From assembly GCA_963751835.1 (NCBI GenBank), contig CAVVWD010000032.1:3386-67385 (forward strand): a stretch of 64,000 nucleotides of DNA, given 5' to 3'. The first letter of the stretch is position 1; each line of letters opens with the position of its first letter. The notes below the pieces were generated by a model, which was not told the DNA's origin, made no database searches, and was given only the letters and a program-made list of their open reading frames with translations. The DNA is from JACVRW01 sp963751835. Its GTDB lineage: Bacteria; Actinomycetota; Thermoleophilia; Solirubrobacterales; Thermoleophilaceae. Positions 15,663 through 24,372 of the stretch are shown one piece after another. The position numbers were made by a program, and so were the translations under genes.

Positions 15663-17069
15663 TCAGTGCCGGACGACCCGCTCCCAGGCGTCGGTCAACA
15701 CTTGGCGCAGTACCCGGTCGATCAGCTCGAACTCCTCCGTGTCCGCGATCAGCGGCGGGGAGAGTTGGATCACTGGGTCGCCGCGGTCGTCCGCGCGGCA
15801 GATCAGGCCGTGCCTGTACAGCTCGCCGGACATGAAGCCGCGCAGCAGCTCCTCGCCCTCCTCATCGCTGAAGCCCTCCTTCGTGTCCTTGTCCTTGACG
15901 AGCTCGAGCGCGTGGAAGTAGCCCGCCCCGCGCACGTCGCCGACGATCGGCAGGTCCTCGTGCAGCTTTTCGAGCATTCCCCGGAACTCCGGCTCCTTCG
16001 CCAGCACGTGCCCGCACAGGTCCTCGCGCTCGAAGATGTCGAGGTTGGCGAGCGCCATCGCCGCGGCGACCGGGTGGCCGCCGAACGTGATGCCGTGCGT
16101 GAAGTTCTTCGTGTCGTGCATGAACGGCTCGGCGACCCGGTCCGAGACGATCACGGCGCCCATCGCGGCGTAGGCCGAGGTCAGGCCCTTGGCCGTCGTG
16201 ATCATGTCCGGCACGACGTTGAATCGGTCGACGCCGAAGTAGTGGCCGAGCCGGCCCCAGGAGCAGATCACCTCATCCGAGATCAACAGGATGTCGTGCT
16301 TGTCGCAGATCTCGCGCACGCGCTGCCAGTAGCCGTCCTGCGGCACGAAGCAGCCGCCGGAGTTCTGCACCGGCTCGAGGATCACAGCCGCGACGGTCTC
16401 GGGGCCCTGGAACTCGATCATGTCCTCGATGGCGTCGGCGGCCCAGAGCGGATCGCGGCCCTCCGGCCAGTGGTAGCTGTTCGTGTTCGGCACGTGATGA
16501 GCGCCCGGCACGAGCGGCTCGAAGGGGGTCCGCAGCGGCGTGATCCCGGTGATCGAGAGCGCCCCGAAGGTGGTGCCGTGATAGGCGACCTCGCGCGAGA
16601 TGATCTTCGTCTTGAGCGGGTTGCCGGCCAGCTTGTGGTACTGGCGCGCGAGTTTCCAGGCGGACTCGACCGCCTCGGAGCCGCCCGAGGTGAAGAACAC
16701 CCGATTGAGGTCGCCCGGCGCGAGCGCCGCTACTCGCGTGGCCAGCTCGATGGCCTTCGGATGCGCGTAGCTCCAGTTGGTGAAGAAGCCGAGCTCCTTG
16801 ACCTGCGCCGCGGCGGCCTCGCCGATCTCGGTCCGGCCGTGGCCGGCGTTCACGCAGAACAGGGCTGACAGGCCGTCGAGGTAGCGCTTGCCGTTCTCGT
16901 CGTAGACGTAGCTGCCCTCGCCGCGCGTGATGATCGGGATCTCGTGCGCGTCGTCGTCGTAGGCACCCATGCGGGTGAAGTGCATCCAGAGGTGCCTGCG
17001 CGCCTTTTCCTGAAGGTCGCTCGGTGCGCCGGCCTGGGTCTCATAGACGGTCTGCGGGGTGGTGGCCAC
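15663..17069 (-). CDS. Class III PLP aminotransferase, putrescine/GABA-pyruvate type
   Basis: 468 residues, fold type I omega-aminotransferase. PLP residues are Asp265 in ISDEVIC and the Schiff-base Lys294 in TTAKGLTSAY, and there is a Gly-rich phosphate loop at FTSGGSEAVESA (126-137). Length and the SYHWPEGRDP region resemble pyruvate-dependent omega-aminotransferases acting on putrescine, GABA or beta-alanine. First gene of the leftward operon. With pyruvate as acceptor it would yield alanine, which the downstream ald could deaminate, closing the cycle (inference). Confidence 0.9.
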   Translation of the reverse strand: MATTPQTVYETQAGAPSDLQEKARRHLWMHFTRMGAYDDDAHEIPIITRGEGSYVYDENGKRYLDGLSALFCVNAGHGRTEIGEAAAAQVKELGFFTNWSYAHPKAIELATRVAALAPGDLNRVFFTSGGSEAVESAWKLARQYHKLAGNPLKTKIISREVAYHGTTFGALSITGITPLRTPFEPLVPGAHHVPNTNSYHWPEGRDPLWAADAIEDMIEFQGPETVAAVILEPVQNSGGCFVPQDGYWQRVREICDKHDILLISDEVICSWGRLGHYFGVDRFNVVPDMITTAKGLTSAYAAMGAVIVSDRVAEPFMHDTKNFTHGITFGGHPVAAAMALANLDIFEREDLCGHVLAKEPEFRGMLEKLHEDLPIVGDVRGAGYFHALELVKDKDTKEGFSDEEGEELLRGFMSGELYRHGLICRADDRGDPVIQLSPPLIADTEEFELIDRVLRQVLTDAWERVVRH

Positions 17070-17286
17070 TCGACTCTCTCCTCACGTCTCGCAGGGCGGG
17101 TACGCCGCTGCGTGCCCGCCGTTCTACAGCGCGGACAACGGTATCGGCGCCTCTGACGTCCGGCAAGGGCCCGAAAGGTGAAAAGCGCGGCACATCGCTT
17201 TAGACGATTTGTCCAATTAAGCGCCGGTGTTTTCGGCATTCCGCCACTTGCGGCCGCTACGTTTCGGCCATAGGTTGCGAAGCAGT
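17070..17286. promoter_or_regulatory. Divergent control region between the catabolic and transporter operons
   Basis: About 217 bases between the two start codons. An AT-rich island at 17191-17220 stands out against the GC-rich background. Within it CGCTT (17196-17200) and AAGCG (17219-17223) form an inverted repeat around TTTAGACGATTTGTCCAATT, a reasonable place for the PucR regulator to bind. No exact match to a known operator is claimed. The rightward start at 17287 lacks a strong Shine-Dalgarno sequence. Confidence 0.45.
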
Positions 17287-18471
17287 ATGAGCCTGGGGGG
17301 CCAAGGGGACGCCGGTACCCCGAGCGTCCAACTCGAGCGCGTCACAAAGCGCTTCGGAGACCTCACGGCCGTGCGCGCCCTGGACTTGGCGATCGCCGCA
17401 GGGGAGTTCTTCACGATGCTCGGCCCTTCGGGCTGCGGCAAGACCACCACGCTGCGGATGGTCGCCGGCTTCGAGGAGCCGAGCGAGGGCCGTGTGCTGC
17501 TGGACGGCGAGGACGTCACCAGCCGTCCCGCGTTCAAGCGCGCCACCAACACGGTCTTCCAGAGCTACGCCCTGTTCCCGCATCGCTCGGTCGAGAAGAA
17601 CGTCGCCTTCGGCCTCGAGCGCAAGAAGGTCGACCGGGAGGAGGTCAGGCGCCGGGTGGCAGATGAGCTCGAGCGCGTGGGCCTGTCGGCCGAGGCCAAG
17701 CGCCGCCCCGCCCAGCTCTCGGGGGGACAGCAGCAGCGGGTCGCGCTTGCGCGCGCGCTCGTCAACCGCCCGGCGGTGCTGCTTCTCGACGAGCCGCTCG
17801 GCGCGCTCGACCTGAAGCTCCGCAAGCAGCTCCAGGTCGAGCTCAAGCGCATCCAGCGCGAGGTCGGGATCACGTTCGTCTACGTGACCCACGACCAGGA
17901 GGAGGCGCTGACGATGTCGGACCGGATCGCGGTCATGAACAGGGGCGTGATCGAGCAGGTGGCCGATCCGGAGACCGTCTACGAGCGCCCCGCCACGACC
18001 TTCGTCGCCGGCTTCATCGGGGTGTCCAACCTGATGCCGGGCGAGCTCGTTTCGGCCAACGGCGCCGGCGCCGAGCTCAAGCTCGATGCCGGGCCGACCG
18101 TACGCACCAGCTCCTCGGGCGGCGCGACCATGCGCGAGCGCGTCCACGCCGTCGTGCGTCCGGAGAAGCTCGTGCTGCGCTCCGCGGACGACGGCGGCAT
18201 CGGCGGCGACGGCGCCAGCGTCGAGGGCCAGGTCGAGAGCTCGCTCTACCTCGGCACGGCGACGCAGATGGTCGTGCGCCTCGGCGACGACACGCGCATG
18301 ACCGTGCTCGTTCCGAACGCGGACGCCGAGGCGCGGCACCAACTGCCGGCGGCCGGGGACGCCGCGCGGCTGTCGTGGTCGAGCGAGAACATCCACATCG
18401 TGAGGGAGGCCGTCGGCGGGCATGAGGCCGCAGCGGCGGAGGGATCGAACAGGGAGGACGGGGAGGCGTGA
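17287..18471 (+). CDS. potA: ABC transporter ATP-binding protein, spermidine/putrescine type
   Basis: 394 residues. Walker A GPSGCGKTT, Q-loop VFQSYALFPH, signature LSGGQQQR, Walker B VLLLDEPLGALD and switch His in VTHDQEEALTM are all intact. The C-terminal part (from about residue 235) is the TOBE domain of MOI/PotA-type importers. It powers uptake through the following PotB and PotC proteins. ATG at 17287 is preferred over a GTG at 17227, because the 20 extra residues do not resemble the family. The potD gene begins inside its stop codon (GTGA at 18468). Confidence 0.93.
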   Translation: MSLGGQGDAGTPSVQLERVTKRFGDLTAVRALDLAIAAGEFFTMLGPSGCGKTTTLRMVAGFEEPSEGRVLLDGEDVTSRPAFKRATNTVFQSYALFPHRSVEKNVAFGLERKKVDREEVRRRVADELERVGLSAEAKRRPAQLSGGQQQRVALARALVNRPAVLLLDEPLGALDLKLRKQLQVELKRIQREVGITFVYVTHDQEEALTMSDRIAVMNRGVIEQVADPETVYERPATTFVAGFIGVSNLMPGELVSANGAGAELKLDAGPTVRTSSSGGATMRERVHAVVRPEKLVLRSADDGGIGGDGASVEGQVESSLYLGTATQMVVRLGDDTRMTVLVPNADAEARHQLPAAGDAARLSWSSENIHIVREAVGGHEAAAAEGSNREDGEA

Positions 18472-19685
18472 GCCCGATCGACGACGAACTTGAGAGGCAC
18501 TTCGAGCGCCTGCTGCGTGATCCGCTCACGCGCCGCAGACTGATGAAGCGAGGGGCGGCGGGCGCGCTCAGCGTGTCCGCGCTCGCCTACCTCGCGGCGT
18601 GCGGCACCGACGACCCCGGCGGGGGCGATGGCGGCGGCGGCCAGGCGGAGTCCGAGACGATCGCCAAGGGCGAGATCTCCGACTCGCTGTACGTCGCCAA
18701 CTGGCCCCTCTACATCGACGAGGAGAGGAACTCGCTCAAGGCCTTCCAGAAGGAGTACGGCACCAAGGTCAAGTACGTCGAGGAGGTCAACGACAACACC
18801 GAGTTCTTCGGCAAGGTCCGCCAGCAATACGACCAGGGCACGTCCGGAGGACGCGACATCCACGTCGTGACCGACTGGATGGCCGCGCGCATGATGCGCC
18901 TCGGCTACGTCCAGAAGTTCGACAAGTCGGAGCTCCCGAACGCCACCAAGAACCTGATCGACCGTCTCGCGGCGCCGCCCTTCGACCCCAAGCGCGAGCA
19001 GTCGATGCCCTGGCAGTCGGGAATCAGCGGGATCATCTACCGAAAGGACAAGGTCAAGTCGGAGCCGAAGGGGATCGATGCGCTGTTCGACCCCGACTAC
19101 AAGGGCAAGGTCACGATGCTCTCCGAGATGCGCGACACGGTCGGCAACGTCGCAGCCTCCATGGGCGCCGACCCGGAGAAGGCCTCGGTCGACGAGTTCA
19201 TGGCGGCGATCGACAAGATCCAGGAGGGGGTCGACTCGGGCCAGATCCGCGGCTTCACCGGCAACGAGTACACGAAGGACATCACGAAGGGCGACTCCAC
19301 GGTGATCCTCGGCTGGTCGGGTGACGCGGTGCAGCTGAAAGCCGACAACCCGAACATCGAGTTCGTCATACCCGAGACGGGTGCCCACCTCTGGACCGAC
19401 AACATGCAGATTCCTGTGGGCGCGCCCGCCGCCTACACGGCGCAGAAGTTCATCGACTTCGTGTACCGGCCGGAGATCCAGGCCGACATCGCGGAGTACG
19501 TCAACTACATCTGCCCGGTCAACGGGGTCAAGGAGATCCTCGCGAAGCGCGATCCGGCGATCGCCGAGAACCCGCTGATCTTCCCGGACGAGCAGTTCCT
19601 CGCGAACACCTTCATCTTCCGCGGGCTGGAGCCCGAGGAGGAGCAGGAGCTCGACGAGGCCTTCCAGAAGGTGATCGGCGCCTAG
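18468..19685 (+). CDS. potD: Extracellular polyamine-type solute-binding protein, lipoprotein
   Basis: 405 residues. An unusual 25-residue polar N-terminus (LERHFERLLRDPLTRRRLMKRG) precedes the hydrophobic signal and lipobox SALAYLAAC, so the mature protein is probably lipid-anchored after the Cys. The double arginine-rich stretch RRRLMKRG could support Tat export (inference). The body is the PotD/PotF class (YVANWPLYIDEE, VTDWMAARM, GFTGNEYTKDI, GWSGDAV). It captures the amine substrate for PotABC. The GTG start overlaps the potA stop. Confidence 0.92.
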   Translation: MSPIDDELERHFERLLRDPLTRRRLMKRGAAGALSVSALAYLAACGTDDPGGGDGGGGQAESETIAKGEISDSLYVANWPLYIDEERNSLKAFQKEYGTKVKYVEEVNDNTEFFGKVRQQYDQGTSGGRDIHVVTDWMAARMMRLGYVQKFDKSELPNATKNLIDRLAAPPFDPKREQSMPWQSGISGIIYRKDKVKSEPKGIDALFDPDYKGKVTMLSEMRDTVGNVAASMGADPEKASVDEFMAAIDKIQEGVDSGQIRGFTGNEYTKDITKGDSTVILGWSGDAVQLKADNPNIEFVIPETGAHLWTDNMQIPVGAPAAYTAQKFIDFVYRPEIQADIAEYVNYICPVNGVKEILAKRDPAIAENPLIFPDEQFLANTFIFRGLEPEEEQELDEAFQKVIGA

Positions 19686-19706
19686 GACGCCGGGCGAAAG
19701 ACGCCG

Positions 19707-20579
19707 GTGCCGGCGCGACTGAAGAAAGCGGGACTGCCCTATCTGCTGTTGCTGCCGGGCCTCGGCTGGCTGGCGATCTTCTTCCTGGTCCCGCTCTTCA
19801 TCATGGTGCTGGAGTCGCTCAAGAGCGGCACGATCGACACCGGCTTCACGCTCACCTGGGAGTTCTCCAACTACACGGAGGCGCTCTCCGACTACAACGA
19901 GCAGTTCCTGCGCTCGTTCGAATACGCGGGGCTCGCCACGCTCTTCGCCCTGCTGATCGGCTACCCGCTCGCGTACGTGATCGCGTTCCGGGGCGGCAAG
20001 TACCGCAATGCGCTGCTGCTGGCGGTGATCGTGCCGTTCTTCATCACCTATCTGATCCGCACGCTGTCGTGGGAGACGATCCTGTCCGACTCGGGGATCG
20101 TGGTGGAGACGCTCAGGACGCTCGGAATCGTGTCCGAGAACGGGCGCCTGCTCGACACCACGGTGTCGGTGGTGGCCGGCATCACCTACAACTACCTGCC
20201 CTTCATGATCCTGCCGCTGTACGCCTCGCTGGAGCGGATCGATCCCCGCATGCTGGAGGCTGGCTACGACCTCTACGGACGCCGCCGTGACGTCTTCCTG
20301 CGGGTGACGCTGCCGCTCTCGATGCCCGGAGTGGTGGCGGGGACCCTGCTCACGTTCATCCCGGCTGCGGGCGACTTCATCAACGCCGAGCTGCTCGGCA
20401 CCCCACGCCAATTCATGATCGGGAACGTGATCCAGTCGCGCTACCTCGAGGTGGCCGACTACCCGACCGCCGCCGCGCTGTCGTTCCTGCTGATGGCCTT
20501 CATGCTCATCATCGTGGTGATCTGGGCGCGGATCGCGGGCACCGAGGCGCTGCTTGGCACCGAGGGGGAGGCGCGCTGA
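19707..20579 (+). CDS. potB: ABC transporter permease, PotB type
   Basis: 290 residues with six hydrophobic segments. The EAA coupling motif is visible as MLEAGYDLYGRRRDVFLRVTLPLSMPG. It forms the membrane channel with PotC. The GTG at 19707 is chosen because the first membrane helix starts at about residue 9 and the gap from potD is only 21 bases. Its stop overlaps the potC ATG (TGATG). Confidence 0.9.
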   Translation: MPARLKKAGLPYLLLLPGLGWLAIFFLVPLFIMVLESLKSGTIDTGFTLTWEFSNYTEALSDYNEQFLRSFEYAGLATLFALLIGYPLAYVIAFRGGKYRNALLLAVIVPFFITYLIRTLSWETILSDSGIVVETLRTLGIVSENGRLLDTTVSVVAGITYNYLPFMILPLYASLERIDPRMLEAGYDLYGRRRDVFLRVTLPLSMPGVVAGTLLTFIPAAGDFINAELLGTPRQFMIGNVIQSRYLEVADYPTAAALSFLLMAFMLIIVVIWARIAGTEALLGTEGEAR

Positions 20580-21463
20580 TGGAGGCCGCCACCGCTACGC
20601 AGGAAAGGGTCGCCCGCGACCGCGGAGGCGGCGGGCCGCTCCGCCTCGGCCGCCGTGCGATCGACTGGTTGCTCAACGCGTATGCCGGGCTGGCGCTCAT
20701 CTACATGCTGGTGCCGATCTTCATCATCATCGTCTTCTCGTTCAACAACCCGCGCGGGCGCTTCAACTTCGTCTGGCAGGAGTTCTCTTTCGAGGCCTGG
20801 ACCGACCCGTTCGCCGTGCCGGGCATCGGCGACGCGCTGGTCAACTCCATCGAGATCGCGATCCTCTCCACGCTCGCGGCCACGATCCTCGGCACGATCA
20901 CCGCGCTGGCCCTTGTCCGCTACGAGTTCCGTGGCCGCGGGCCGACCAACTTCCTCATCTTCATCCCGCTCGCGACGCCCGAGGTCGTGCTGGGCGCAGC
21001 GCTGTTGTCGTTGTTCCTGAACGGCGGCTTCGCCACGGGCTTCGGAACGATCCTGATCGCGCACATCATGTTCAACCTGTCGTTCGTGGTGGTCACCGTG
21101 CGCTCGCGGCTGATCGGCTTCGACCGCGCGCTCGAGGAGGCTGCGCAGGACCTGGGCGCCACTCCCTGGGAGACCTTCCGGCTCGTGACGCTGCCGCTGA
21201 TCATGCCGGGCGTGATCTCGGCGGCGCTGCTCGCCTTCGCCCTCTCGATCGACGACTTCGTGATCACCTACTTCAACGCCGGCTCGACGATCACGTTCCC
21301 GCTGTTCATCTGGGGCGCCGCCAGGGTGGCCATCCCGCCCCAGATCTACGTGATCGCGTCGATGATCTTCCTCTTCACATTGGCGATGATGCTGCTCACG
21401 GTCTGGCAGCAACGCCGGGCAGAGAGGATGGCCGCGGTCCGGCCAGAGCCCGAGGAGGTCTAG
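20579..21463 (+). CDS. potC: ABC transporter permease, PotC type
   Basis: 294 residues. A ~35-residue polar N-terminus precedes six hydrophobic segments. The coupling motif reads LEEAAQDLGATPWETFRLVTLPLIMPG. Partner of PotB in the heterodimeric channel. It is coupled to potB by TGATG and directly abuts the APC permease gene, with no base between stop and ATG. Confidence 0.91.
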   Translation: MEAATATQERVARDRGGGGPLRLGRRAIDWLLNAYAGLALIYMLVPIFIIIVFSFNNPRGRFNFVWQEFSFEAWTDPFAVPGIGDALVNSIEIAILSTLAATILGTITALALVRYEFRGRGPTNFLIFIPLATPEVVLGAALLSLFLNGGFATGFGTILIAHIMFNLSFVVVTVRSRLIGFDRALEEAAQDLGATPWETFRLVTLPLIMPGVISAALLAFALSIDDFVITYFNAGSTITFPLFIWGAARVAIPPQIYVIASMIFLFTLAMMLLTVWQQRRAERMAAVRPEPEEV

Positions 21464-22996
21464 ATGGAGGCATCCGTGCAGGCTCCCGAGCGCAGTGAGC
21501 ACGGACTGAAAAAGGACGCGATCGGCTTCGTCGACGGGCTGATCATCGGTATCGCCTCGACGGCCCCCGCCTACTCGCTCGCGGCGGTGCTCGCGATCGT
21601 GGTCGTGACGGTCGGTGTCCAGGCGCCGGCGGTGCTGCTCGCGTCCTTCGTCCCGATGTTCCTGATCGCCGCCGCCTTCTACTACATGAACCGCGCCGAC
21701 CCGGACTGCGGAACCACCTTCTCGTGGGTCACGCGCGCGATGGGACCCGCGCTCGGATGGATCGCGGGCTGGGCGGTCTGCACCACGGGCATCATCGTGA
21801 TCGGCTCGCTCGCGGACGTCGGCGCCTTCTACATCTTCGACATCCTCGGCCTCGACGGGCTGCGCGACTCGAAGGCGGCGGTCACGATCTTCGCGATCGT
21901 GATCATCGGCCTGATGACGTGGATCTGCGTGCTCGGCACCGAGCTGTCCGCGCACGTGCAGCGCTTCATGATCGGAGCCCAGGTCGTCGCGCTGCTGATC
22001 TTCGCCGGCGTCGCGCTCGTCAAGGTGGCTGCGGGCGACGCACCGGAGGGCTCGACGGACCCGGCGCTGTCCTGGTTCTCGCCATTCGCGGTCGACAGCG
22101 TCAGCCTGCTCGTGCTCGGGCTGCTGACCGGCGTGTTCATCTACTGGGGCTGGGAGTCGGCCGTCAACCTGAACGAGGAGACGGAGAACTCGGACAGCTC
22201 ACCGGGCCTGGCCGCTGTCGCCTCGACGGTGATCCTGCTCGTGACCTACGTCTCCGTGACCGTCGCGATCGTCTCGTTCTTCGGCGTCGAGGCGGTCGCC
22301 CAGTACGAGGACGACACCGCGCTGTTCGGCGCGGTCGCCGATCAGGTGCTCGGCACCGAGCTCTCCTGGATCGTGGTGCTGGCGATCATCACGTCCGCGA
22401 TCGCGTCGACGCAGACGACGATCCTACCCGCGTCGAGGACCTCGCTGTCGATGTCACGCCAGGGCGCGTTCCCGGAGCCGCTCGGGCGCGTCCACCCGCG
22501 CTACCTCACGCCGCACGTCTCGACGATCACGATCGGCGTGATCGCGGCGGTCTGGTACGGGGTGCTCAACAGCACCTCGCAGAACTTCCTGTTCGACTCG
22601 CTGACCTCGCTGTCGCTGATGATCGCCTTCTACTACGCGCTCACAGGGCTGGCATGCGCGATCTACTACCGGCACGAGCTGACCAAGTCGGTCAAGAACT
22701 TCTTCTTCATCGGGGTGGGCCCTGTGATCGGCTCGCTCATCCTCGGCTATCTCTTCTACAAGGCGATCGTCGAGTACGCGAAGGTCGACGACTCCTACAG
22801 CGGCAGCCAGGCGTTCGGGGTGGCGATCCCGGTCGTGCTGGGCCTCGGCCTGCTGCTGCTCGGCGTGGTGCTGATGCTCGCCTGGCGCGTTTTCGGGCAC
22901 GATCGCTTCTTCCGGCGGCACACGGAGACCGTCGATCCCGACGTGGCGGCCGGCCGTAAGGCGGGCGTGGCGGCGGTGCCCGAGGAGGCCGTCTGA
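21464..22996 (+). CDS. APC superfamily amino acid/polyamine permease
   Basis: 510 residues with about twelve membrane segments. The N-terminal signature DGLIIGIASTAPAYSLAAVLA and the following unwound-helix glycines are typical of amino acid-polyamine-organocation permeases. A second, ion-driven route for the same or a related substrate as PotABCD is likely. It is inside the pot operon and followed immediately by an aminotransferase gene, so substrate uptake and deamination are encoded together. Confidence 0.9.
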   Translation: MEASVQAPERSEHGLKKDAIGFVDGLIIGIASTAPAYSLAAVLAIVVVTVGVQAPAVLLASFVPMFLIAAAFYYMNRADPDCGTTFSWVTRAMGPALGWIAGWAVCTTGIIVIGSLADVGAFYIFDILGLDGLRDSKAAVTIFAIVIIGLMTWICVLGTELSAHVQRFMIGAQVVALLIFAGVALVKVAAGDAPEGSTDPALSWFSPFAVDSVSLLVLGLLTGVFIYWGWESAVNLNEETENSDSSPGLAAVASTVILLVTYVSVTVAIVSFFGVEAVAQYEDDTALFGAVADQVLGTELSWIVVLAIITSAIASTQTTILPASRTSLSMSRQGAFPEPLGRVHPRYLTPHVSTITIGVIAAVWYGVLNSTSQNFLFDSLTSLSLMIAFYYALTGLACAIYYRHELTKSVKNFFFIGVGPVIGSLILGYLFYKAIVEYAKVDDSYSGSQAFGVAIPVVLGLGLLLLGVVLMLAWRVFGHDRFFRRHTETVDPDVAAGRKAGVAAVPEEAV

Positions 22997-24360
22997 GCGT
23001 CTCCGCCCGGGGTGAGGTCGACCGCGAGCGCCTCGACGCGCTGACGGCTCGCGAGCGCGAGCGCTTTGAGCGTGAGCACCCGCGCTCGCGCGAGCTGCAC
23101 GAGCACGCCCGCGGGAGCCTGATGGCCGGCGTCCCGATGCCCTGGATGGCCATGTGGCGGGGAGGGTTCCCCGTCTACCTCGCCGAGGCGCGGGACGCGC
23201 GCGTGATCGACGTGGACGGCAACGAGTACGCCGACTTCTGCCTCGGCGACACCGGGGCGATGGCGGGCCACTCACCCGAGCCGACGATGGCGGCGATCTC
23301 CGGCCGCGCCGGGCTAACGGTGATGCTCCCGACCGAGGACGCAGCCTGGGTCGGGGCCGAGCTCGCGCGCCGCTTCGGCGTCCCCTACTGGCAGTTCTCG
23401 CTGACAGCCACGGACGCCAACCGCTGGGTGCTGCGGATGCTGCGCCACGTGACCCGCAGGCCGAAGGTGCTCGTGTTCAACTGGTGCTACCACGGCAGCG
23501 TCGACGAGGCCTTCGTGACGCTCGACGCGGCGGGGCACGAGCGCTCGCGCGAGGGCAACGTCGGGCCGATGGTCGACCCGGCCGAGACCACGCGGGTCGC
23601 CGAGTTCAACGATCTCGGCTCGGTCGAGGCGGCGCTCTCGCACGGCGATGTCGCCTGCGTGCTGATGGAGCCCGCGCTCACGAACATCGGCATCGTGCTG
23701 CCCGAGCCCGGCTTCCTCGAGGGAGTGCGCGCGGCGTGCAGCAGGGCCGGCGCGCTGCTCGTGATCGACGAGACCCACACGCTGAGCGCCGGACCGGGCG
23801 GCTGCACCGCCGCCTGGGGGCTCGAGCCCGACGCGGTCACGCTCGGCAAGTCGATCGCCGGCGGCGTCCCGATCGGCGCCTACGGGGTGAGCGACGCGCT
23901 CGCCGAGCTGATCGCCGCGCAGGAGGACGCCGACTACGAGGACACGGGCGGCGTGGGCGGCACGCTCGCCGGCAACGCGCTCTCGCTCGCGGCCGCGCGC
24001 GCGACGCTCGGCGAGGTCCTCACCGAGGATGCCTTCGCCGGGATGAGCGCGCTGCGCGAGCGCTTCGTCGCCGGCGTCGAGGAGACGCTCGCTCGCCACG
24101 GCGCCCCCTGGTCGATCGTCAGCCTGGGCGCGCGTGCGGAGTACCGCTTCACCTCGCCGCCCCCGCGCACCGGCGCCGAGTCGGCCGCCGCCGCCGACCC
24201 GGCGCTCGACGAGTACCTCCACCTGCGGCTGCTGAACCGCGGGGTGATGATCACGCCCTTCCACAACATGGCGCTGATGTGCCCGGCGACCACCGCGGCC
24301 GACGTCGATCGGCACTCGGAGGCCTTCGAGGAGGCCGTGGCTGCGCTCTTCGCTGGATAG
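22993..24360 (+). CDS. Class III PLP aminotransferase, glutamate-1-semialdehyde aminomutase-like
   Basis: Up to 455 residues. The PLP Lys lies in VTLGKSIAGGVPIGAYG, with the Asp in LLVIDETHTL and the GSA-type N-terminus YLAEARDARVIDVDGNEYADF. The first ATG is at 23122, but conserved-looking sequence extends 43 codons upstream (SARGEVDRERLDALTARERE, then RSRELHEHARGSLMAG). No ATG/GTG/TTG occurs there. A CTG at 22993 overlaps the previous stop as CTGA, mirroring the GTGA junctions nearby, so I propose it as the start. The role is deamination or amine transfer on the imported substrate; true HemL function is unlikely in this operon. Confidence 0.82.
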   Translation: MSVSARGEVDRERLDALTARERERFEREHPRSRELHEHARGSLMAGVPMPWMAMWRGGFPVYLAEARDARVIDVDGNEYADFCLGDTGAMAGHSPEPTMAAISGRAGLTVMLPTEDAAWVGAELARRFGVPYWQFSLTATDANRWVLRMLRHVTRRPKVLVFNWCYHGSVDEAFVTLDAAGHERSREGNVGPMVDPAETTRVAEFNDLGSVEAALSHGDVACVLMEPALTNIGIVLPEPGFLEGVRAACSRAGALLVIDETHTLSAGPGGCTAAWGLEPDAVTLGKSIAGGVPIGAYGVSDALAELIAAQEDADYEDTGGVGGTLAGNALSLAAARATLGEVLTEDAFAGMSALRERFVAGVEETLARHGAPWSIVSLGARAEYRFTSPPPRTGAESAAAADPALDEYLHLRLLNRGVMITPFHNMALMCPATTAADVDRHSEAFEEAVAALFAG

Positions 24361-24372
24361 TCTCGGCCACCC

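Noticed and set aside
18246..20411. Leftward open frame of ~720 codons across the pot operon
   Set aside because: Opposite potA, potD and potB, all clearly real. The frame stays open only because stop codons are rare in GC-rich antisense DNA.
22454..23275. Leftward open frames across the APC permease/aminotransferase junction
   Set aside because: Low-complexity Arg/Gly/Ala translations opposite well-supported genes.
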